This document shows, piece after piece, positions 52,935 through 59,621 of a DNA stretch of 64,000 bases. Where the stretch lies: contig NZ_MASU01000001.1 of assembly GCF_003202235.1 (NCBI RefSeq), forward strand, positions 1-64,000, written 5' to 3'. Each line of letters starts with the position of its first letter. Within the stretch, counting starts at the first letter, position 1. The stretch is from Prauserella flavalba (GTDB taxonomy: Bacteria > Actinomycetota > Actinomycetes > Mycobacteriales > Pseudonocardiaceae). Made by a program: the position numbers and the translations under genes. The notes below the pieces were generated by a model. It made no database searches. It was not told the origin of the DNA and saw nothing but the letters and a program-made list of their open reading frames with translations.

Positions 52935-53171
52935 GAAACGAGCCGCCAGCCATTCACCCGGCAACTCACTGGGCAACTCATCGACCATTCCCTAGGCAAC
53001 CCAGAGCTGCCGGGGTACACATCTGGCGTTAGTAGCGGTTGACCTGCGGTTTCAGTCGTGCGGTCGTGCTACGCGGGTGCCCGATTGGCCTTATATGGCC
53101 ACCCGTGGTGCGGCGTACACACATCCACACAACGACCGGAACACGCCGGGCGGCTACGGCAACATCGACTG

Positions 53172-53201
53172 TTGACGGCTGCCGAGGACGGATGCTAGCC
53201 T
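53172..53201 (+). promoter_or_regulatory. Sigma-70-type promoter TTGACG-N18-TAGCCT
   Basis: TTGACG (53172-53177) and TAGCCT (53196-53201) with an 18-base spacer would start transcription near 53208, about 390 bases before the replication-relaxation gene. The long leader contains the direct repeat at 53478-53510 and no credible gene. The rest of 52935-53600 shows nothing else clear. Confidence 0.45.
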
Positions 53202-53477
53202 AATTGGCTGATCCGCTGTCGGCTCGGGTCTGCGCAGGCAGATGGTCGAGGCCCCGCCGAGGATCGACAGAACGTGTCCCGCACCGTGACGCGCCTTGGT
53301 GTCGTCGGCGTCGTTGTGACGCCGAGCCAAGTGTTTACCGCGTCCACCGTGATCGTGCGGGACGGTCGGTGTTGTCGGTGTCTCCCCTCGGTGGTGGTGA
53401 TCATGGTGCGCGAGCGTGGCGCGGGTTCCGCGCCCGGCCGAGACGGCTGGTTGGTGGGTGCACGTGGGGGTTCACAT

Positions 53478-53510
53478 GGGGATTCCGTTGGGGATTCCGT
53501 TGGGGAGTCC
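53478..53510 (+). repeat. Short tandem repeat in the leader of the replication-relaxation gene
   Basis: GGGGATTCCGTT occurs twice head-to-tail (53478-53489 and 53490-53501) and a third partial copy GGGGAGTCC follows. An iteron-like or protein-binding role is possible. Confidence 0.5.
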
Positions 53511-53600
53511 TCTCAGAGTTGCCGACCCGACCTGCCGGGTTCCGGCCGTGTTGTTGCAGGTCAGCGCGTCGTAGTAGGCGCGGCTACGGTGCCAGACTCG

Positions 53601-54620
53601 ATGGACAACTGTCCTCATGACACATCCTCGGGGCTGCGGCGGCGCGTGACGGCGGCGGCCGTGGCCGCTGCGGGCGGCCGTCTGACCGACCGGGATCGCC
53701 GCATCCTGGCCCTGCTGGACGAACACTTCACCTTCACCACCTCACAGCTCGCCCTGCTCGCCGGGTTCGGCTCGGTGATCACCGCACAGCATCGGCTGGC
53801 CGCGCTGCACGCGCGGGGCGTGCTGCACCGCGACCGCCCGTTCCGGCCCGGCGGCGGCTCGTTCGAGTGGCATTGGATGCTCGGCCCGATCGGCGCGCGG
53901 ATCGTGGCCGCCGAGCGCGGCGTCTCGCCGATCAAACCGGCGAAGGTGGCCACGCGGTGGCGCAAGCTGTTCCACGGCTGGCGGTGGGACGAGCTTCACG
54001 CCCAGCACGCCTGGTTCTGCGCCCTGATCGCCGCCGTGCGCGGCGAACCCGGCACGGGCGGGGAGTTGGTGGCCTGGCGGTCGCCGTGGCGTGTCAGCCG
54101 CACGTGGAAGGCCACCACCGACGGCTACGGCGTCTGGCGCTACCCCGACGGCCGCGAACTGGCGTTCGTGCTGCTGCTCGATGACCCGCCCCGCGTCGGC
54201 GTGACCGAGCTGCGCGACCGGCTGACCAGCCTTCCCGACCCCGCCATCCCGTTCACCCGCCGCGACGGCTACGGCGAGGACACGGTGACCCTGGTGTGGT
54301 GCGCCACGCTGCGCCGCGAGCAGATCATCCGCCACGCGATCACCACACACCTCGGCGGCTCGACCGGGATGCCGATCGCGCTCGCCTGCGCCGAGTACAC
54401 CGAACCCGCCCCGGCAGGACTGCACGACCGCGTGTGGCTTCCGCTCGGCAGCCTGCGCCGTGCATCCGGTCGGCTGACGCTCTCCGAGATCACCGATGCT
54501 GTGCCCGTCACCGCGCCCACGGCGGGCGAGCCTGAACCGGCCGACTACTGGACGGAGGTGGCAGACGATGACGACGTGATCCTCTACGACGACACCGACG
54601 ACGGCCGCCAGGTCGCCTGA
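53601..54620 (+). CDS. Replication-relaxation family protein
   Basis: A 339-aa protein with the replication-relaxation pattern: N-terminal winged helix (LTDRDRRILALLDEHFTFTT, HRLAALHARGVLHRDRPF) and a C-terminal domain (TRWRKLFHGWRWDELHAQHA). Such proteins occur on actinomycete plasmids and integrative elements. ATG 53601 is used; GTG 53647 is a possible shorter start. The CGAGAC cluster lies just downstream. Confidence 0.85.
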   Translation: MDNCPHDTSSGLRRRVTAAAVAAAGGRLTDRDRRILALLDEHFTFTTSQLALLAGFGSVITAQHRLAALHARGVLHRDRPFRPGGGSFEWHWMLGPIGARIVAAERGVSPIKPAKVATRWRKLFHGWRWDELHAQHAWFCALIAAVRGEPGTGGELVAWRSPWRVSRTWKATTDGYGVWRYPDGRELAFVLLLDDPPRVGVTELRDRLTSLPDPAIPFTRRDGYGEDTVTLVWCATLRREQIIRHAITTHLGGSTGMPIALACAEYTEPAPAGLHDRVWLPLGSLRRASGRLTLSEITDAVPVTAPTAGEPEPADYWTEVADDDDVILYDDTDDGRQVA

Positions 54621-54694
54621 CACCAGGCGGGCCTTGGCAGGCAACAAGAATCTGAACCCTGGCGTCGAGCTGTCCAACGGTGGTCCCGCTTCGG

Positions 54695-54785
54695 CGAGAC
54701 CACACCGAGACGCCGAGAACGAGACATCGAGACCGCGGCGAGACAACCGAGACAAGCTGGTCTCGGCGAAAGTCTCGCAGTCTCG
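54695..54785. repeat. CGAGAC direct-repeat cluster with inverted copies
   Basis: Six GAGAC cores, each preceded by C (54696, 54707, 54721, 54729, 54740, 54749), plus a GAGAAC variant at 54715, are followed by three GTCTC cores (54760, 54772, 54780), at 8-14 base intervals. It begins 75 bases after the replication-relaxation stop, in the 445-base gap before the next gene. It looks like an iteron or multi-site protein-binding region. The rest of 54621-55065 shows nothing else clear. Confidence 0.7.
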
Positions 54786-55065
54786 CGTGGACAGTGGAGG
54801 GTTCAGTCAACCGGTGATCGCTGGCCCCGATGGGTGCTACGGCAGTCGGGGAGTCGAAGCGTCGCGCGGTTGCACAGTCCGAACTCGTCAGTCTTTCTGC
54901 GCGCCACCTCGCGCGGCGCGGCCAGCCTTTCCCTTACGCCACAAGCGATACGGCAAGGCGCGGTGACCACGGCTGACGGGTCCGCTGATCGACGGTTGCC
55001 CTGTGACCGCTGACCAGCGCCCGCGACCTCCCGCCCTGCGCGGGGTCGCGGGCTGGAGGTGCGCC

Positions 55066-55299
55066 ATGCACAAAGACCAACACACATCCGAGAACGGTCG
55101 AAGCGATGATGACGCTACCGTGCTCCCGTTCCGTCCCACACGATCATCCACACCGGACACCTGGCGCGTGGAGCGGATCGACACCGAGCCCATGACAGCG
55201 CAGCAATACGATCAAGCCGTCACCACTCTGGCCGCGCTTATCTCCCGATGGAATAACAACTGCGGAAACGCGGACGAGCCCCACGAAAAAGCCGCATAA
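55066..55299 (+). CDS. Small hypothetical protein before the recombinase
   Basis: A 77-aa polar protein (MHKDQHTSENGRSDDDATVL, with TAQQYDQAVTTLAALISRW near the end, a probable helix). A GGAGGT ribosome site 6 bases upstream fixes ATG 55066. Its place just upstream of the serine recombinase suggests a directionality or regulatory factor; this is a guess. Confidence 0.65.
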   Translation: MHKDQHTSENGRSDDDATVLPFRPTRSSTPDTWRVERIDTEPMTAQQYDQAVTTLAALISRWNNNCGNADEPHEKAA

Positions 55300-55420
55300 A
55301 CCGGCGCATTCCACTTCCCTTCTCGCCCCTGATAGGCGATAATGAAGGTAAGTCGGACACCGCTCGTGAGCTGCGGTTCTAAGTCAAAACTAGTAGTGAT
55401 CTAGTAGCCGCGTAGCCGTC

Positions 55421-55450
55421 CTGTGGCAGCCGGACAAACGGCTACCACAG
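55421..55450. promoter_or_regulatory. Inverted repeat upstream of the serine recombinase
   Basis: CTGTGGCAGCCG and CGGCTACCACAG, 12-base arms with one mismatch and a 6-base spacer, 36 bases before the recombinase ATG. A candidate operator in a region that otherwise has AT-rich promoter-like sequence. Confidence 0.5.
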
Positions 55451-55486
55451 GGCACGCGGAAATGCCGAACCAAGGGGGGTCGGACA

Positions 55487-57103
55487 ATGGCGCGATCAAC
55501 AACCGCGCAACGCACCAAGAAAGCAGCGATAACCACACTCGGCGATGACGTGCGAGTGGGGATCTACGTGCGGCGCTCCACTGACGACGAGCACCAGCCC
55601 TACTCGATCGAAGCTCAAGATGCGCGCCTGGAAGCCTACATCGGCTCCCAGCCCGGTTGGCGGCTCGTGGCGCGGTTCCCTGATGACGCCTCCGGTGCCA
55701 CCACCGAACGCGACGGGTTGCAACGCGCGCTCGCCGCCGCCCGTGCCGGGTTGATCGACGTGCTGTTGGTGTACCGGGTGGACCGGTTCTCCCGGAACCT
55801 GCGGGACATGGTGATGCTGCTTGACGAACTGGACTCAGCCGGGGTGGTGTTCCGCAGCGCCACGGAACCGTTCGACACCTCGACGCCGATGGGTCGGATG
55901 CTGGTGCAGATGCTCGGCATGTTCGCCCAGTTCGAGCGCGACACCATCATCGACCGGGTCATCGCCGGGATGGAACGCAAGCACGCCAAGGGCAAGTGGA
56001 AGGGCGGCAAACGCCCATTCGGCTACCAGGTGGACAAGACCTCGCACACGCTGATCGTGGACGAGCACGAAGCGGTGATCGTCAGGTTGATCTTCGACCT
56101 CTACACCAAAGACCGGCTCGGGTCCCGCGCCATCGCCAAGGTGCTCAACGACCGGGGCCACCGCACCAGCTCGGGTGGCAAGTGGTCCGGCTACCAAGTC
56201 ATCCGTGCCCTGAACAACCGCGTCTACCTCGGCGAACTGACGTTCCGGGAGACCACCGTGACCGACACCCACGCACCCATCATCGACCTCACGGTGTGGG
56301 AGCAGGCGCAAGCCATCCTCGACGCACGCGGCGAGTCCCACGCCCACCGGGCCGCGTCCGGCTCCGACTACGTGCTCACCGGTCGCCTGCGCTGCCCCCA
56401 GTGCGGCAAAGCCATGATCGGCACCCGCGCCACCGGACGAAACCGCACCTACCGCTACTACACGTGCTGGAACCTGGCCCGCTACGACGCCAGCAAGTGC
56501 GACTTCAAGCGCCTCAACGCCGACGCCGTGGACGCGGCCGTCCTGGATGCCCTGGCCACCTTCTATCGCACACGGCACGACCTCATCGCCGACGCCATCG
56601 CGCACGAACGCAAGCAGCACCGCGCGGCGCACGCCGACCGGCACGCCGAACTCGCCGCCGTCGAGAACGAGATCACCAAGACCGGGCAGGCCATAGACCG
56701 GTACCTGTCCGCGTTCGAGCGCGGCACGATGGACGAAGAACTCGTCGCCGACCGGCTCACCGAACTACGCGCCAAGACCAAGCAACTCCGCATCCGCCGC
56801 GACGAACTCACCCTCGCGCTCGACGACGAGCCCACCACCCCCGAGCCCGCCACCCTGGCGGCGGTGGCCGATCACATCACCGAGATCATCACCAACGGCA
56901 CCCACAACCAAACCAAGGCACTTGTCGAAGCCCTCGTCGCCAAGGTCACCATCACCGGCCCCGACCGGCTCATCCCGGTCTTCCGCATCCCCCAACCCCG
57001 CAACAACGACGGGGCAGCACCCGCCCTACCAGCGGAAACGGCCCCGAACGGAGTGGTTCGCACAATGACTAAATCGGTGGGCCGCCAGGGACTCGAACCC
57101 TGA
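55487..57103 (+). CDS. Large serine recombinase/integrase
   Basis: A 538-aa recombinase. The catalytic domain has Ser31 in VGIYVRRSTDDEHQPYSIEA and LVYRVDRFSRNLRDMVMLLD; the recombinase domain follows (GKWKGGKRPFGYQV), then a zinc ribbon (RCPQCGKAMIG...CDFKRL) and a coiled coil. Serine integrases insert elements at attB by att-core exchange. The last codons (SVGRQGLEP then stop) are encoded by the 37-bp tRNA-Lys-derived repeat, so the gene ends in its own attachment site. Confidence 0.95.
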   Translation: MARSTTAQRTKKAAITTLGDDVRVGIYVRRSTDDEHQPYSIEAQDARLEAYIGSQPGWRLVARFPDDASGATTERDGLQRALAAARAGLIDVLLVYRVDRFSRNLRDMVMLLDELDSAGVVFRSATEPFDTSTPMGRMLVQMLGMFAQFERDTIIDRVIAGMERKHAKGKWKGGKRPFGYQVDKTSHTLIVDEHEAVIVRLIFDLYTKDRLGSRAIAKVLNDRGHRTSSGGKWSGYQVIRALNNRVYLGELTFRETTVTDTHAPIIDLTVWEQAQAILDARGESHAHRAASGSDYVLTGRLRCPQCGKAMIGTRATGRNRTYRYYTCWNLARYDASKCDFKRLNADAVDAAVLDALATFYRTRHDLIADAIAHERKQHRAAHADRHAELAAVENEITKTGQAIDRYLSAFERGTMDEELVADRLTELRAKTKQLRIRRDELTLALDDEPTTPEPATLAAVADHITEIITNGTHNQTKALVEALVAKVTITGPDRLIPVFRIPQPRNNDGAAPALPAETAPNGVVRTMTKSVGRQGLEP

Positions 57104-57112
57104 ACCCGAAGA
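57076..57112. repeat. 37-bp att-like direct repeat, left copy
   Basis: Identical over 37 bases to 58169-58205, the 3' half of tRNA-Lys; bases on either side differ. It contains the recombinase stop codon at 57101-57103. Taken as the element-side attachment core. Confidence 0.8.
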
Positions 57113-57242
57113 GTAGTTGGCCGGGTTGAGCATCGTTTCTCGTTGATCACCAACACTACCCGCTAGCTGGGTGAACAAACATCGCGAACGACCGTCGTCG
57201 GCGGCCGTTCGCCGTCGCCTGCCATCAATAAGTGGGGAAAAG

Positions 57243-57259
57243 GTGGGGAGATGATCTTG
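57243..57259 (+). repeat. 17-bp direct repeat, left copy
   Basis: GTGGGGAGATGATCTTG, repeated at 58116-58132 close to the tRNA-Lys 3' end. Similar GTGGGG runs precede both copies. Probably part of a second junction or a relic of an earlier integration. Confidence 0.6.
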
Positions 57260-57278
57260 CCCTGACAACCTGGCCACG

Positions 57279-57773
57279 ATGCGGCGCCTGCGCTCAGAGT
57301 ACCGGCGCGTCGGAACGTGCTTGGATAGCCCGGTGGGAGAGACACGGCTCGTCGTCGATCGGGCGATCCGCCTCGTCGTCCGGGATACCGGGGAGCTTGA
57401 CGGCGGGCATCTGCGTGGCTGGTGGTTCCTTCCCGGTGACGGGCGTCCGCAGGTGTACCGGATCGAACTCACTGCGAATGGATCCACCTACGAGACGAGT
57501 GGCCCTGACATGTTCGACGCGCTGGTGAGCTTGAGGCGTCAGATCGAACCCCTGGGTTGGCTGATCGCCCTGCAAGGCTCACGGCTAGATACCTACCCGA
57601 GTGGTATGGCACGAGACATGGGTGGCGGCCTGAAGGTCTACGTGATGCGTCCAGGCCGAGCGGCTACGCGGGCCGACCTCGTGGCGACCCTCGACGACGC
57701 GGAGGTAGCCCAGCTCGCGACGGTCGACGAACAGCGCGCGTACTGGGACGCCTGGCGGACGCTGGACCATTGA
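57279..57773 (+). CDS. Hypothetical protein between the two att copies
   Basis: A 164-aa protein; the core VYRIELTANGSTYETSGPDM then DALVSLRRQIEPLGW is matched by the relic at 41501. A likely beta-rich N-terminal half and helical C-terminus (RADLVATLDDAEVAQLATVD). ATG 57279, or GTG 57331, which lacks a ribosome site. Not recognised. It is the only good gene in the 1.1 kb between the att copies; 57774-58170 has none. Confidence 0.6.
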   Translation: MRRLRSEYRRVGTCLDSPVGETRLVVDRAIRLVVRDTGELDGGHLRGWWFLPGDGRPQVYRIELTANGSTYETSGPDMFDALVSLRRQIEPLGWLIALQGSRLDTYPSGMARDMGGGLKVYVMRPGRAATRADLVATLDDAEVAQLATVDEQRAYWDAWRTLDH

Positions 57774-58115
57774 CCGCTCTCCTGTCATCCCCTTCGCCCT
57801 TGCCAGTCCGTTGCGTCGGGTCGGCCGGGTCAAGGGTGAGCGCAGCTCATCGCGAAGCGACGCCGCAGGCGCCCTTGATGCGGTCGACTCGGCATACGAC
57901 CATGCCCGGCAAGAAGGGGGTGGGTGCCGCCAGTGGTGGCGCGCAAGGCGACGCACGGCCCTGGCCGCGCCGCGCGGCCCGCCGGGCGTAGCGGAGCGGG
58001 AGCCCGGCGTGTGCCGCGATGGATGCGGCACGGGCAGCCGGGCGAGAGGCCGCACAGCGCGCCGCCCCTGGCGGCGCGCCTTGATAAACCGTCCACCGGC
58101 AAAGGTGGGGATAAA

Positions 58116-58132
58116 GTGGGGAGATGATCTTG
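58116..58132 (+). repeat. 17-bp direct repeat, right copy
   Basis: Same 17 bases as 57243-57259, 36 bases before the tRNA-Lys-derived 37-bp repeat. Confidence 0.6.
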
Positions 58133-58168
58133 GTGGCCCGCCAGGTCACGGCCCTGAGCTGGGACGAT

Positions 58169-58205
58169 GGTGGGCCGCCAGGGACTCGAACCCTGAACCC
58201 GAAGA
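58169..58205. repeat. 37-bp att-like direct repeat, right copy (within tRNA-Lys)
   Basis: The 3' half of tRNA-Lys plus 2 bases past its discriminator; identical to 57076-57112. This is the intact-tRNA side of the attachment site. Confidence 0.8.
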
Positions 58206-58243
58206 TTAAAAGTCTCCTGCTCTGCCAATTGAGCTAGCGGCCC
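58171..58243 (-). tRNA. tRNA-Lys(TTT)
   Basis: A 73-nt tRNA on the minus strand. Acceptor stem GGGCCGC/GCGGCCC with discriminator A, D-arm AGCTCAATTGGCAGAGC, anticodon loop CTTTTAA (anticodon TTT) on stem GGAGA/TCTTC, and T-arm with GGTTCGAGTCCC. The 3' CCA is not encoded. It is the likely integration target of the adjacent serine recombinase. Confidence 0.95.
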
Positions 58244-58406
58244 GCGCCACGCAGTGTATCCGGCGCCTCGGGGCGGGTCAGCGGCGGTCGTCCAGCACAT
58301 CCGCGACGCGCAGGCGCGGCACGTCGGCGGGTGGCGTGTTCGGGCCCGGTCGCCGTGAGCGGAGAGTACTAGATCGACCACACTGAGAAATCTCGTCCAC
58401 AATGGA

Positions 58407-58553
58407 CTAAGTAAACCGGAGGCAGCGGCGGCACGTCACCGGGTCGTCGGTGACCACCACGCCGTCCAGTTTTCCCGCCACTCTCGGCTGTTCCTCACAC
58501 GCCAGCCGCGTGTCCTTCGTCCACTCCCCGGCGAGCCCACGAAACCGCCACAT
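58407..58553 (-). CDS. 48-aa protein with terminal CxxC
   Basis: Reads MWRFRGLAGEWTKDTRLACE and ends VTDDPVTCRRCLRFT. ATG 58553 has a GGAAGG ribosome site at good spacing. The C-terminal TCRRC suggests a half metal site. Short proteins of this pattern are common in Pseudonocardiaceae; function unknown. Too short for standard gene callers. Confidence 0.6.
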   Translation of the reverse strand: MWRFRGLAGEWTKDTRLACEEQPRVAGKLDGVVVTDDPVTCRRCLRFT

Positions 58554-58725
58554 GACGCAACCTTCCGACTTCCCCCGAGTCAGCAATTACGCCCATTGAA
58601 CTTGACATTGAATCGTCAGGCGTGTCAAGGGAAAACAATTCAATGACCGCGCGCCGATTCCCTTTCTCGCACACATGCTGCGGCCGCCGCGAGCCGTCAG
58701 GACTCACGGCGGCCGCCGGTCCGGT

Positions 58726-58791
58726 TCAGCACTTGCCGCAGCAGCCACACCCCGGGCCGGAGCAGGAACCACAGCAGTTGCATCCACCCAT
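58726..58791 (-). CDS. 21-aa Cys-rich peptide with two CxCCxxC modules
   Basis: Minus-strand ATG 58791 reads MGGCNCCGSC, then SGPG, then CGCCGKC and stop. Eight of 21 residues are Cys, in two identical CxCCxxC modules separated by SGPG. This looks like a minimal metallothionein or metal-storage peptide. An AAAGGGCGG stretch lies upstream. The plus-strand frame here is its shadow. No other tool will list it because of its length. Confidence 0.6.
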   Translation of the reverse strand: MGGCNCCGSCSGPGCGCCGKC

Positions 58792-58982
58792 GACGACACC
58801 GCCCTTTGCTCGGAAGCCGAACATCCGTTTCACCAACCACGCTAAGCGCTTACCGAGGGCGGCAAAACCACTGGGCGAGTGACATATGCCGATTTCGCTA
58901 TGTAACGAAAGAGGTTCATGTCCTCATTTCACGCCGCCCTTTCCCAGTCACCTGACAGATGCCCGCACCCGGTCGCGATTCC

Positions 58983-58988
58983 TAACGT
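58983..58988 (+). promoter_or_regulatory. -10 element TAACGT, leaderless start for FMN reductase
   Basis: TAACGT ends 7 bases before the ATG at 58996, with no ribosome site. This supports ATG 58996 as the true start. Confidence 0.5.
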
Positions 58989-58995
58989 CGTGGCC

Positions 58996-59562
58996 ATGAC
59001 CAACAACTCGCTAAAGCTCGCAGTCATCATCGGCAGCACCCGCTCCGGGCGGTTCGGTCCCGTCCCCGCGTCGTGGTTCGCGGAACAGGCCCGCGCGCAC
59101 GAGGCGATGGACGTCGACATGATCGACCTCGCCGAGCTGACTCTGCACAACTCGCTGGAGAGCTCCGCCGACACGGGCGGCCTCGCGCGGCGGCTGGCGG
59201 AGGCGGACGCGTTCGTCGTCGTGACGCCCGAGTACAACCACAGCTACCCGGCCTCACTGAAGACCGCGATCGACCACTACGCCAAGGAATGGCAGGCGAA
59301 ACCGGTCGGCTTCGTGTCCTACGGCGGGATGGGTGGCGGCCTGCGGGCGGTCGAGCACCTGCGCACGGTGTTCGCCGAGCTGCACGCGACCACCGTGCGC
59401 GACACGATCAGCTTCCACAACTTCTGGGAGCGCTTCACCGAGGACGGCGTGCCGCACGACGCCGAGTCCGCCGGCTCCGCCGCGAGGGGCATGCTCGACC
59501 AGCTCGCGTGGTGGGGCTCCGCACTGAAGCAGGCCCGCGCGGCGCGCCCGTATGCCGCCTGA
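58996..59562 (+). CDS. NADPH-dependent FMN reductase family protein
   Basis: A 188-aa flavodoxin-fold reductase. The FMN phosphate loop is IIGSTRSGRFG and the PEYNHSYP motif contacts the flavin; both are typical of the NADPH-dependent FMN/quinone reductase family. It could supply reduced FMN or reduce quinones. ATG 58996 agrees with the family start and the leaderless promoter; ATG 58918 would add 26 residues with no homology. Confidence 0.88.
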   Translation: MTNNSLKLAVIIGSTRSGRFGPVPASWFAEQARAHEAMDVDMIDLAELTLHNSLESSADTGGLARRLAEADAFVVVTPEYNHSYPASLKTAIDHYAKEWQAKPVGFVSYGGMGGGLRAVEHLRTVFAELHATTVRDTISFHNFWERFTEDGVPHDAESAGSAARGMLDQLAWWGSALKQARAARPYAA

Positions 59563-59588
59563 CCAGCGCCCCGGCGTGCATCCTTGAC

Positions 59589-59604
59589 CTCGACCAAAGT
59601 CGAG
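59589..59604. promoter_or_regulatory. Palindrome CTCGAC-CAAA-GTCGAG upstream of LuxR-family gene
   Basis: A perfect 6-base-arm palindrome flanked by TTGACC on the left, 17 bases before the ATG at 59622. The layout of a TTGACC box plus a dyad recalls MerR/SoxR-type operators. The regulator is unknown. Confidence 0.45.
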
Positions 59605-59621
59605 CTTGCACGCTGGGGCGC

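Larger units (their letters stand above)
44992..57112. mobile_element. Putative integrative element/genomic island ending at a tRNA-Lys-derived att site
   Basis: Right end: a large serine recombinase whose stop lies inside a 37-bp copy of the tRNA-Lys 3' half. Gene content typical of actinomycete elements: DUF2637 protein, replication-relaxation protein, XRE-TPR regulator. No FtsK/TraB-like transfer gene is present, so it may be a decayed or mobilisable form. The dispersed GCAGTGAAGG palindrome is absent here. I could not find a third att copy, so the left border is only a guess at the change after the lipoprotein gene. Confidence 0.55.

Noticed and set aside
57811-58209. A 132-codon frame ending in ARDSNPEPED
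   Set aside because: Its end is the tRNA-Lys gene read in the wrong sense; the rest is GC-rich with no ribosome site.
58622-58882. An 86-codon plus-strand frame
   Set aside because: It is antisense to the Cys-rich peptide, and its Gln/Pro-rich middle is the reverse complement of Cys codons.
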